Source of the DNA: Pholis gunnellus
Taxonomy: Eukaryota > Chordata > Actinopteri > Perciformes > Pholidae
Assembly (NCBI GenBank): GCA_910591455.2
Contig: OU342823.1
Span: 19,797,394 to 19,861,393 of the forward strand
DNA length: 64,000 bases
Direction: 5' to 3'
Of the stretch, positions 22,213 through 35,042 are shown piece by piece. Position numbers and translations under genes: made by a program. The notes under the pieces were generated by a model. The model ran no database searches. It was not told the DNA's origin and saw only the letters and a list, made by a program, of their open reading frames with translations. Within the stretch, counting starts at the first letter, position 1. Each line of letters begins with the position of its first letter.

Positions 22213-23000
22213 ATGAACAGACAGCAAACCAAACCACCTGTCTGTCACAGTGTTCTCGCCTGTCTGTGGACTCTGTCTAACCAGGACTCATGTAGGGGCG
22301 TGGCCGACAGATTCAACATTTCAAAATCTACACTTTCAACACATCTCCATCACTTCTGTTCCCTGGTCACGACACATCTGTCCCGTTGCATTTGGTGGCC
22401 GACAGGGGAAGCACTCCACACGTCCCAGTTACACTTTCAAACAGCTGGATTTACAAATACAGTCTGTGCTGTTCATGGATGTCACATTCCCATTGTTAGA
22501 CCACATTGCAACAATCCCAGAGCCTCTTATAACCGGAAACTATTCTATCCCATCGTCCAACAGGAAACGGAGCTTCTGTCGTGTCAGTGAAGGTCACCCT
22601 GGTTGGCATGATGCCAGAGCATTTGGCATCATTGATGTTGCTTTGCTTTAGGAAGAGGATCCTCAGGCCCTGGTCCAGGAGGGAACGCACATCATCAGTG
22701 ATTCAGCTCATCCTCTGTGGAGAACGCTGATGAAACCCTACCGGGATAATGAGCACCGAACCGCCAGGCAGCGGCGCTTTAACCAAAAGCTGGCTGCAGC
22801 TCGTGTGGCCATCGAGCTTTTGATCCTCCTGAAATCCAAGTTCAGGAGGATCAAACGTCTGCACATGAAGGAAGTGGCAAATATCAAAGCAACTGTCACA
22901 GCATGTTGCATTCTTCACAAGATTTGTTTGGAGTCAGGTGACCAACTTGATGAAGATGAGCACGGTCTTCATGGCAAAGGTGGGATCTGCAGAGCTCAGG
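22213..23000 (+). pseudogene. PIF/Harbinger transposase pseudogene (HARBI1-like), spacer B left copy
   Basis: Recognisable segments are GVADRFNISKSTL (helix-turn-helix-like), GFTNTVCAVHGCHIPI with PRASYNRKLFYPIV, HPGWHDARAF in another frame, then MKPYRDNEH, RRFNQKLAAARVAIELL and CCILHKICLESGD. The family DDE transposase has aspartate in AIDGCH; here it is histidine (VHGCH), so the first catalytic residue is lost. Frames change near 22590 and again near 22650. The second D (WHDAR) and the later E (VAIELL) remain. Terminal inverted repeats were not identified. Confidence 0.82.
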
Positions 23001-23296
23001 TAATGATGGTCATCTACAGAGACACACAAATTATGTTATTAAGGTATCGTACTTGTTTTTACTCACCAGCTGTCAGTCGATCAGCTGTTTCTCTTTTCAT
23101 TTCTAACTGGACAGGATCCTTCATCATCCCTCATGATGATCGTTACTTTGTCCGTTGTTGCAGGTTTAACCGAGGTCCTTCAGGTCCTTCAGGGCCCTTT
23201 ATGTCCCCGATTCCTTGAGGAGAAAAGACCTCAGCTGCTTGAAGTGGAGCAGATCTACTGTGGGAACAACAGACACGCCCTTCACAGTGATCGCTG

Positions 23297-23329
<33 letters not shown>

Positions 23330-23874
23330 GCTGATTTTCCAGATGTCGTTCAAGAATGTTTTTCTTATGCTTTAATGTAACAGTACAATAAATAACTAAT
23401 ACATTTAACAGAACTAATCATCTTAACGGGCATATGAGATGTTTATGATATTTTATATTTAATCTCAAAAATGTAACAAATGTATTTTCAATATGTTGAG
23501 GTCACACAAATGGGATTTTCCAAAACAATAAATGTACTTTTCACAGTGCTCTTTAAGTTTGGATGTGTTTTTATGTATTTAACTATATTATTATTATAAT
23601 TGAGGATGTAAGATTGGGCATATTTTAGTTCTTGGATGTCATATTTATTGAAACATTGATATAAATAAATACATGTGAAGATGGCATCATTTCTAAATCA
23701 TACAACCGTAAATTTAAGAAATGTAAAACCTGAAGCAGCAGTCCAAACATCACAGCTCCATAAACCGGCTGCACACCTGCTCCCACTGACTGTGCTCCTT
23801 GTGTTTGGATAGGAGACCTATTATGGAGTCACCAGAGTCCTTCAGGATGTCAAACTGTTTGTGTAAAGGGACAA
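23001..23874. other. AT-rich sequence after the Harbinger relic, left copy
   Basis: It contains a GT tract at 23297-23328 and unassigned AT-rich DNA. I see no gene. The counterpart is 39826-40704. Confidence 0.35.
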
Positions 23875-24003
23875 GAGACGGGGACAGGACCCAGACCTGG
23901 GGGGCTCCTGAGGGTCAGAGGGACCCAGACCTGGGGGGCCCCTGAGGGTCTGAGGGTCAGATGATCGGTGGTTCACCTTAACCCACGTCCTCCTGTCACA
24001 CAG
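23875..24003 (-). mobile_element. Short LINE remnant in spacer B, left copy
   Basis: Minus-strand translation shows LCDRRTWVKVNHRSSDPQ and LLSLYTNSLTS, parts of the same LINE family as in spacer A with the intervening sequence deleted. A GACCCAGACCTGGGGGGC unit is repeated twice here. Confidence 0.5.
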
Positions 24004-24120
24004 AAAACACTCTCTCAGTTGTTGCAAAGTTCAGCTCTCTTACCGGCTGCCTCTCTCTCTCTCCCCTCTCAACACACCCACACACTTCTACAGGAACTCA
24101 CCTGATTTCCTGTAAATGAA

Positions 24121-24254
24121 GAGGGGCGGAGCTACAGTGGTCATGTGATCCAGGTACATGAGAACAGGAAGAGAACCCTGATGTGTTCATCAGAAAGTTC
24201 AGACTCCATTTTGAGTCACAGAGCAGAAGGAGAGAAGCTGAAGGCTGAGGCAGG
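24121..24254 (+). promoter_or_regulatory. Putative core promoter and noncoding first exon of gene 3
   Basis: It has the same GC box (24123) and the same CAGG/GTGAGT donor at 24254 as gene 2. The sequence left of it is B-type spacer. Confidence 0.4.
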
Positions 24255-24291
24255 GTGAGTGTTGATCCAACGTGTGATTGTTTTACTGTCA

Positions 24292-24375
<84 letters not shown>

Positions 24376-24461
24376 CTTCCTGTTCTCTCCTCTTGATTCT
24401 TGTGTCGTGAGCTCACAGTCAGTGTTAATGTTTTTCTCTCAGACTGACTTCAGATCAGAAG

Positions 24462-27400
24462 ATGAGTGGTTGTGAGGAGGAAGAGGAGGACGGAGCAGAG
24501 TCTCTAGTCTCCGGCTGTCTGTCTATGAAGAGTGATTGGTCCAAAAATGAACCTCTCAAGTTCAGTAAAGAACCTGAACCTTCAGACACACAGTAAGAGA
24601 ACTTCTACTAACTCATTCATAGGAGTCATTTTCAGTTCCTGTACCTCTGACAGTGTTCTCTGTAGATTTAGAGGTTTTGAGTTGAGTTTGAGGTTCTTCC
24701 TCTTAGTAGCAGTGACAGCTGTCAGTCACCTAGAAAAGCTGTGATGTAATCTAAGAGGACAACTACAAACTTTAAAAGCTTCTAAATATCTGCAGTAACA
24801 GTAGTTTGTGTATTCAGATCTACTTGAATGTCTTTGTTGTTATCAAAGATTCATTCTGAATAAAATTATCTTGATGTTTGCAGAGTTCAGTCCAGACAGA
24901 GAGCAGAGTCTCCAGGATCCATCTGTCTGTCTATGAAGAGTGATCGGTCCAAAGATCAACCTCCAGGCTTCAGTAGTGAACCTGGACCCTCAGACACACA
25001 GTAAGAGACTGTTTTTACTGTGAGCTGACCTGATGAAGATGATGCATTGAGGATGAAGACTAAATGTTCTGCTCAAAGATTTATATTATATTTTCATGAG
25101 ATGAAGCTCAAAGGTTCACTTCCTACAGATTCAGAGCTTTCAGTGTGAAGCTTTAAATCTTTAGTAAGTGGACCTTTGAGTTCAGACTCTCTCCTCCAGA
25201 TGTTGATCCTGAAGGTCTAGAACAAACATCATGAGCAGAACTGATGTAAAAGTTCTCTGCTGACAAAAACCAGACAGGAAATGGTCAACTGTGCATTTGG
25301 AGCTCTTCTGTTTTCATCACGTTTGAATTGATCCTTCATTTGATAGTTGACAGTAGAAAGTGACAGAAAACAGACATGAAGAAGGAAAGTGTGTGGACTT
25401 GAACCTGAGACTCCACTGTTACATGCTGTGTGTTAGACTGTTGGTCCACCACAACATGTAGACCTCTTCTGACCTCAGTTCAAACACAACCAACTCAAGC
25501 TGAGCTGATCACAGACACTGTGACACAGTAAAGGACATGATCAGCTCTCTTTAATGGAGGACTTTTACTGTGAAGGAGCTGCAGGAAGTGTTGAGTTAGT
25601 TCTAAACAAACTACAGACAGATCACTAAATGTTTCATCAGACAGCCTGATAGGAAAAGCAGCTGATTAGAGTTCATGAAAGCAGGAGAGTTTCAATAAAA
25701 GAACATTTTCATGACAGACTGAACGCTGAATTCAAAGAGAAAAGTAACACTTTAACTGTTCTCTGTGAACATCTGAGCTTCTACACACTTTAGTCCACAT
25801 CTGGATGTTTTTCATCAACAACCAACAAATCATTTTAGTTCTAAATAAATGTCTTTACAGAGAGAAGAAGAGGAGTCATGATTCTGAGGAGGAGCTGACG
25901 TCCAGATCCAGAACCAGAGCTGGACTGCAGACAGCCAGTGAGACCAGAAGTGTCCAAAGTAAGACTGTCCATTTCTCTGCTGATGTCTTCATGTCTGGAA
26001 ACAGGACGTGTTGTTTTAATACAGAGACACTTGTTGGATTGAAGGATGTAAACACACAAAGGAAGAAGGTCTCATTGATTCATAGACGGTCCTAGTCTGT
26101 TTTTTGACGGAGCCGCGGTGTGTTTCAAAGAGCAGATCGATCCGGGCAATATAACCAACAGGCTCTGTGTGAGGAATATGAACTCAATGTGAGGATGAAT
26201 GTATTTATAACAACTAAAACACAGACACACATCTTTGATCCACGTCGTTCATAACTGGACTTTTAACAGTCGCTCTATTAACTTTGTCTGTCGGCTACAG
26301 CTCAACAAAACAGGAAATAAGAACAATCAACACATAGTTGATGTAATGTTCTCAATAACGGTCTCCTCCCTCAAACCAAAGCCACGTCTGTAGCTACACT
26401 GACTGGATCAACACTGTCTGTGCTGGTGACCAGAGAGAAAGCTCTCTGTGTTCACATCTCACTACTTTAGTAGCTTCTAACTGAATCTAACTGAAAGTTA
26501 CTTTCACTCACGTGTCCCCGTTTGTAGGTTCAGATATCAGCCTGATTTCATTGTTCACTGATTGTTTTAGTCAAATCAATATCATATCTTCTTTATATGT
26601 TCTCTCTGGTTTCTCTGTTTCAGGAGATAGTGGTCTGCAGGAGGTTTTAGATGAACATAAGATCAGTCTGAAGAACAGATGTGAATGTGTGACTGAAGGA
26701 AGTGATGAAACAGGAAGTGGAACCCTCCTCAACAGGATCTACACTGAGCTCTACATCACAGAGGGACAGAGTGAAGAGGTTAATACCCAACATGAGGTCA
26801 GGCAGCTGGAGTCAGCTTCCAAGAAGAAGACCCTCCATGACACTCCGATCAAGTGCCACGACATCTTCAAAGCCTCAGCTGACCAACAGAGACGCATCAG
26901 AGTCGTTCTGACGAACGGCGTCGCTGGAGTTGGAAAAACCTTCTCGGTGCAGAAGTTCACTCTGGACTGGGCCGAGGGTTTGGAGAACCAAGATGTCAGT
27001 CTGGTGGTTCTGCTTTCGTTCAGGGAGCTGAACTTGATCAAAGATGAGCAGTACAGTCTTCTCGAGCTGATCCATGTTTTCCATCCAACATTACAGAAGG
27101 TCCCAGCAGAGAAGCTCTCTGTCTGTAAAGTTGTGTTCATCTTTGATGGTCTGGATGAAACCAGACTTTCATTGGATTTCATCAACAATGAGGTCGTGTC
27201 TGACGTCACACAGAAGGCATCGGTCAACGTGCTGCTGACGAACCTCATCGAGGGGAAGCTGCTTCCCTCGGCTCTCGTCTGGATAACTTCCAGACCTGCA
27301 GCAGCCAATCAGATCCCTCCTTCACGTGTTGACAGGGTGACAGAAGTACGAGGCTTCACCGACCCCCAGAAGGACGAGTACTTCAGGAGGAGGTTCAGTG

Positions 27401-30177
27401 ATGAAGAGCTGTCCAGCAGAATCATCTCACACATCAAGACATCCAGGAGCCTCCACATCATGTGTCTAATCCCAGTCTTCTGCTGGATCACTGCTACAGT
27501 TCTGGACCACATGTGGACTACAGACCAGAGAGGAGAGCTGCCCAAGACCCTGACTGACATGTACTCACACTTCCTGCTGGTCCAGACAAAGAGGAAGAAG
27601 CAGAAGTACCATGAGGGACATGAGACGAGTCCTCAGGAGCTGACGGAGGCTGACAGGGAAGTTCTTCTGAAGCTGGGGAGGCTGTCGTTTGAACATCTGG
27701 AGAAAGGAAACATCATGTTCTACCAAGAAGACCTGGAGCAGTGTGGTCTTGATGTCACGGAGGCCTCGGTGTTCTCAGGAGTTTGTACAGAGATCTTCAA
27801 AAGAGAGAGCGTGATCTTCCAGAAAACAGTCTACTGCTTTGTTCATCTGAGTGTTCAAGAGTTTCTGGCTGCAGTCTACATGTTCCACTGTTTCACAAAC
27901 AGGAAGACAGAGGTACTGGAGGACTTTATGGGGAAATACAAGTATTCATCTCTGGAGGACTTCATGAGAGAAGATGACAAGTATTCATATCTGGAGGACT
28001 TCATGAGAGAAGATGACAAGTATTCATCTCTGGACGACTTCATGAGAGAAGATGACAAGTATTCATCTCTGGAGGACTTCCTGAAGAGAGCCATGGAGAA
28101 ATCCCGTAGAAGTAAAAATGGCCACCTGGACCTGTTTGTCCGCTTCCTTCATGGCCTCTCTCTGGAGTCCAACCAGAGACTCTTAGGAGGCCTGCTGGGT
28201 CAGACAGACAACAGTCCAGAAATCATCCAGAGAGCCATCAACAACCTGAAGGAGATGAGGAGTATTAATATCTCTCCTGACAGAAGCATCAACTTCTTCC
28301 ACTGTCTGATGGAGATGAACGACCTCTCAGTACATCAGGAGATCCAAGAGTTCCTGAAGTCAGAGAACAGATCAGAGAGGAAACTCTCAGAGATCCACTG
28401 CTCAGCTCTGTCCTACATGCTGCAGATGTCAGAGGAGGTTCTGGATGAGTTGGACCTGAACGAGTACAACACAACAGATGAGGGACGTCGGAGACTGATT
28501 CTAGCTGTGAGGAACTGCAGAAAGGCTCGGTAAGTCCAGATGTGATTAACTTCATGAATCAGTGTAGATCAGTAGTTTAGTTCTTCTAATATAGACATTA
28601 TGAAATTCATATTCTTAAAATAGTGTTCCAGTTGTTTAATACTAAATTATAATTCAGTTATATTTCATCACAGATGTTCTTGATGTTTGAAATGCTGCGA
28701 GTGAAAACATGTTTCAGTTTCAGTTGGTTTAGTTTTCACTGTGAAGTTAATGAACACAGTTATTCTATTTATTCCTCATGATTGTTATATTTTATATTGA
28801 TATCATTCTTCCTCTATTTATCTTCCTTTGGGTGATGGAGGCGACATGCAAACCTGGTGAAACAAATGAAGGACTTTAGAGGTTGTGTTTGAGCTTTCAT
28901 CACAACATGTAGCAGTATTTTACAGTCATCACTTCATGTACTTTAGTTATTATTACATCAGGAGCTTCTACAAGGTGTCTGACATCATCACACTTACAGG
29001 TAACACCTGATTATTTTAACACTATGCTGAAGAGTTTAAATACCATCTGTATCAGGCCACGCCCCCTTCTTAAAGATAGGACCAGAAAACAACAACAAAC
29101 CAACTTGAGTTCAGGGTTCTACCTCAGACTGTTTACATACATTTACATGAATTGACTTTTAATTTGTATTAATATAGAAACTTCAATAAAGTCAGATGTG
29201 AGGTCCTAAAGTATGTGAATGAAGTTCGTATGACAGCATGAAGTAGCCAATGAGAGCACAGGAGGACACATGTTAGACTCCTTCACAGCCAGTGGGCTGT
29301 AATGATGGTAGCAGTGAGGCCAGAAAAGAGTCCACATGTTTTCATACGTTGCTGGTTTCCTCCTCAAACTATTCAACATCTTTTCAGGTCAACTGCAGGA
29401 TGTTGATTCTTTTATCCGTTGCCTCCACGAAGGAGTTCAGATTTCTACTTTAGTAGAATTCACCTTTACCCAGCTGAGGAATAAGAAGTATTGTTATTGT
29501 GGTTCACATGAAGTCCTTGTATGTCTCCTAAGATCCAGACCCTGTAGGGTCAGATGGAATGTGATGTACTTCTACTTCAGAGGACAACATTGTAGTTCTA
29601 CATTTACCTGACAGACAAATGTTAAATGTTGAAGATTCACATTTGACTCACAAAATAATTAAGAATTAAAATATGAATTATTATTATTTATTAAACTATC
29701 CAGCATCATGTAAGCTCCACCTTTAACAGACGTTAACAATAATCCTAATATTATTATTAATGTCATATTATTCCGTATTTTGATACTTTGGCAACATTGT
29801 TTTTTAACTTTCATGCCAATAAAGCCACTTTGACTTTAGTTTAAAAATATGATTTATCTTTATCTTTCTCTCTTTACTTAAAGTAAATATTTGAATGCAG
29901 GATGTTTACTGAGCAGTATTAATAGTTCTACTACTAATAAGAAACAGTTTTACATAATAAACATGTTTGAGTTCTTCTTCTTCTGCCAAAACCAACATTC
30001 CCAGTTAGAGAAAGACTGAAAAATAACTCAACAGCGTTTTCCTGAAGGCCTCAAATCACTAAATCTACCCAGAAAAACACACCCAGGTCTGTTCCTCACC
30101 GTCAGAAACATCAGAGAAATTCTTTCATCAGTTACTTTAGAGCATGGATTTAATGAGGGGCAGTAAAGTTATTTTTA

Positions 30178-30220
<43 letters not shown>

Positions 30221-33200
30221 TGTATATCTGTCGTTTATATCTTTAAAACACTTTTTTTTAAGTTCAGTGTAGATAAAGGATGTTTTTATCATTAATATAA
30301 TTATTTAAATTGAGTATGTAACTGTTGCTGATCATGTTGAATGCTGTAACAGTGATTTAGTAGCACAAGAAGAGAAAAGTCATCACATCAGAGAACTGAT
30401 TCAGTGATGTCAGTTACACATCAATATATATCTGAGGTTTAGCATTAGCATTAGCCACATTAGCCTCCATAAACTGCTTCATACGAGACAAAGACTGTCG
30501 CTGTAAAACTCCAGAGTGTTGAACCGAGAAATGTTGCATTTTATTGTTCATGAATTCAACTTTTCATTTTAAAGTTTCATTATTTACATCGTCCTGTTTT
30601 TAAATCTTTTAATTTGTTCTTTTACTCAGAAATGAACTCTTTTATAAAGATCTTATGAACACCATGTTATGTGTTTAATGCTGATTCATGGAAACATATT
30701 TCTGATGACATCATGTTGAAAGTAATGCAGCCTCTTTGGTTTAATTGTGTTGAATATGTTCATTTAATCACATACAGGTCTAATAATATCAAGTAATGTG
30801 TCTCAGTCCTGTAACATTGCTCAGCTGTCTCTGGATGTGTTGGAGGTGAACCTGACAGCAGCAGGGAGCTCTAGTTGTTAAACTGCTTCTCTAATGAAGA
30901 AGGCTTCATGCTGACTTTGTGGAGACCGACATGGGATCAGATCACACTGACAGACTGGACATTATGGAAGCCTCAATGTAACCACACTTTGTCTCCCTTC
31001 ATCTGCACATTAAAGAGAAACAAAGATTAAAAGTCTGCAGGGAGGAGAGAGAGTGATGAGAGTTATTGTTTCATGTGAAACACAGTGAGATGAGATTAGC
31101 AGAACCACTGATGTGAAGAGCTAATGTTCATCAAAACAGGAAGCAGGAAGTAAATATTAAATGTCCTCTTTCATAATAATATGTTGAAATATGTGTGTCA
31201 TTCCAGACTTACTGACTGTCATCTCTCAGAGACTCACGTTGAAGTTGTGGCCTCAGCTCTGAAGTCCAACCCCTCCCATCTGAGAGAGCTGGACCTGAGT
31301 AACAACTACAACCTGGAGGATTCAGCAGTGAAGCCGCTGTCTGCTGGACTGGAGAGTCCACACTGTCGACTGGAGACTCTGAGGTCAGTTCACTGACTGA
31401 AAGGTTTCAGGATTTGCCTGAAAACAAAAGCTGAATATTTGTTAGAGTGACAGAAAGTAGAGAAATTAAGTGATTGACAGGAGAGTGTTTAGCTTCCACA
31501 GACTCTCATTGTGGTCCATCAGTCAGTGAAGGTGATGTCAGTCCTGATGAGGCTGTAGAGCAGGGTGTTCAATTAAAATACCAAAAGGTCCAGATTGAGA
31601 AAATCTCCTCAGGCAAAGGCCCGGAACATTACAATGCACTATTGCACTATTTAGTGCCTTTTATATATATATATATATATATTTATTTTCAAGAAGCCTA
31701 GTAGTAGTAGTTGCGTCTCTGTGTCAACAACTGTCAAATAAAGAAAATACACATCAATTATATTTTAACAATTATTATTCTTTTAACTGGATGAATTATA
31801 AATAATACATAGAAATACATCAATAAATGGTTTTCTCATTTCAAGTAAAATAATGTCTGGATTAAAGAATAACTGACAGAAAGCTTTCGAAAAATGTGCA
31901 TCTTAAAATAAAGTAATTCATTTTAGAAAAATGAATTTCACTGAATTTTCCTGCAGCTTTAAATTCAGTTCATCCAGGTTGAAGTGATGTCAATCAGAAA
32001 TCAATATTATATTTTTCTTATATTCTAAAAAGATACATTAGTGAGCATGGACTTCATCTGTGGTCTTTAAACCACTTGTTTCAGCTCTATTGTCTCTGGT
32101 CACATCATTGGACAGTGAACTCATGTGTTCGGATTCTGATCTCAGGTTTATTTTCTGTGACTTCATTTCAGATGTGAGATGGTACGTTTGCTCCAAAGAG
32201 TTGTTCTTTGTCTCGTAGTATCGCTTCATTCACCGCTTTGAATAATCGTTGTGGTCTCTGAACATGTGAGACAAACTGATTTTAAACTGCCCGTGTGGAG
32301 AATTAACCTCTCGTGTCTATTCTTGGTTATAGACTCTGGTCTCGCTGACCACTCTCCTCTATTTGGAGAACGTCATGTGAAATAGCTGCTGAGACTCACG
32401 TAATTGTCGTATTCTTCTTTCTCTTTCCTCGTCTCCCCCCCTGTGTCACGGTGTGTGAACATCTGACTCGAGTCAGTAAACTTGTCAGAATACTCTTATT
32501 TGATTGGCTGAGCTGCATCACGTGATGTGATTTACAACGCATTGGTCGGCGTGTTTCCTGCACCGCTGAACAAATACCGTAAAGGCTGAAAAAGGTGCGC
32601 CGGTTAAAATAAAGCGCTCCGTCAAAATAGAATCGGTTTTAGGTCCTGGGTCCGGATACAACGGCGTCTGGGTCCGGATCCGGACCGCGGCCCGCCTGTT
32701 AGTGACCCCTGCTGTAGAGTGTGTGAGGAAGATGAAGGAGGAGGATGAAGATCTGATGACAGCAGATACAAACTCTGTGTAAACAGAGAGAGACTTGAAT
32801 GCAAAGCTGAATGAAGGTGAAGTTGTGAACTGTGGTGATCTTCATGATATCAGAAGCTGATGAGGCTGCTACAGAGACAACCACACAGCTGCTGTGGTGA
32901 GATTAAAGCAGAGCTCAGAGTAATAAGCAGCAGCCTAACACAGGCCCACACGTCTCCACAGAGCAGGCTTTGAGAACACAAGTCTCTGTTGTCATTACTA
33001 GAACAAGATGTCAGCTGAGACCAGTCATAGTGGAAGTGGCTCTTCAACAAGTGATGATGATGAATGACATCATCAAACTGTAGATGTTTAAGGTTCTAAC
33101 TTGTTTCCAGGTTCTTGTTGACAGCAGGTCTAACTGTGGTTCTGTTTTCATGTTTTGTCTCTTTATCTGAAGACACAGACCTTTAGGTTGCAACAACAAA

Positions 33201-34989
33201 CACATGTTGTTCTTAAAGGACCGGTTCATATTGGTTCAGGTCTTTCTCAACACAACACTCACGTGTCCAAACGTCCATTGAAGAGTTCTTGGTGTCTGTA
33301 ATCTGTCCACACTGTCTGTGATGTTCAGGACTAAATCAACAGTCTAGTTCTGTAGAAATGACTTGTAAAGTTGATCTCAACTAATCTGAGGCTTCACATG
33401 TATCAAGTCAGTCTGTTGTGTTTGACAGTGGCTGTATTTGAAACCTCGTACTATACGAGCAGTTTGTGCTGATTTGACCAACATGTAGCATGTAGCATGT
33501 AGCATGCTAACAAAAGCTAAATCTACTGTGTGACAGAAATACCTGATGTTTCACTGATTCAGAAAGAATCTCCAGTCTACCTCTCCTTCTGTATCCCACA
33601 ATGCAAAGCGCTGGAACAGCACATTCTTCGTTCTATTTCATAATTAAATTCACTAATGAGAACTTTTGAGGAGAGAAATCAACTTTGTAGATTTTAAATA
33701 TTGTCAGTTAAATTGATGGTGAATCCACATGTACACACGATGTACTGTGTACACATGTGTACAGTACATGTACTGTGTAGTACCGTGTACATGTACTGTG
33801 TAATACCTTCCTCAGCAGTACGTAGCAGGCGGGTTGAACTCAGTGTTTCCTTGTTGAGCTCAGTGGAGGAAGAGGAACTCAAAGAGGGAATCTGCTCCTC
33901 AATAGTCTGTAACTTTGGTTCGTCTGACTCAGACTGCTGAAGCTTCATATTAGTTTCAGCTGAACTTGTGAAGTGATTTCTTCAGTGTAGTTGTGTTATG
34001 AAGGGACCACTTCACACTCAGTCTGACAGGAGGAATGATTACTGCCACCAAGAACTCTGGTGATGGACAGATGACATGAAGACACACCTGAACACATGTG
34101 GACCTCTCCTGTTGAACACATGAAGCTACTAAGCTACCAGATACACAAAGAAGAAGCTCATGGAACCAATGAAGTCATGAACCGTCTTTGAGTCCAACAG
34201 GTCTGATCTGATCTTGATCCTCTAGTTGCAGACCTGACTGAGACCAGCAGCATGGTGTTCATCTGTGTTGACATCAATAGGTGATGAATGTTGTGGTGAC
34301 ATTTGGATGATGTGTGTAGAAGGCTGACATGATGATGATCCACAATAACACAACGACAAAGAGAAAAGCTCATTGATGAGGACAGAGTCATGTTGAGCTA
34401 CACATTTACAACATGAACACATCTGATTGGATTATAAATGGATTCTTATCTTCATCATTTATTTTTTATTCAGGTTGAGGAGCTGCTGGTTGTCAGAGAT
34501 CAGCTGTTCTTCTCTGGCCTCAGCTCTGAAGTCCAACCCCTCCTCCCATCTGAGAGAACTGGATCTGAGTAACAACGACCTGAAGGATTCAGGAGTGAAG
34601 CTGCTGTGTGATCTTGTGGAGAGTCCACACTGTAGACTGAAGACTCTGAGGTCAGTTCAGTAATTTATGAAAAAACACAACTTACATCCATAAAGTTGTA
34701 AATTAGTTTTTATTCATATTTTCATGTTTCTTGAACTAATTTTATTCTGCAGTGACAAAAGAATGTTCTCTTAAAGAACCTGTAGAACATGTCCACTGTT
34801 AGTTGTTAAAGTAAATGAATGTTTCTAGTTGTTGGTCAATGGTCACATCTGTAGACAGAAGATCCTCTGAACTAATACTTGTTTTATATTGATGACGTTT
34901 ACTTGATGAATAGAAATATTTCTTTTGGTTTCTGTTCATTTAAATGTGTTTTCACAAATAATATCTGATCATTGATGTTGATCTTTAGG

Positions 34990-35042
<53 letters not shown>

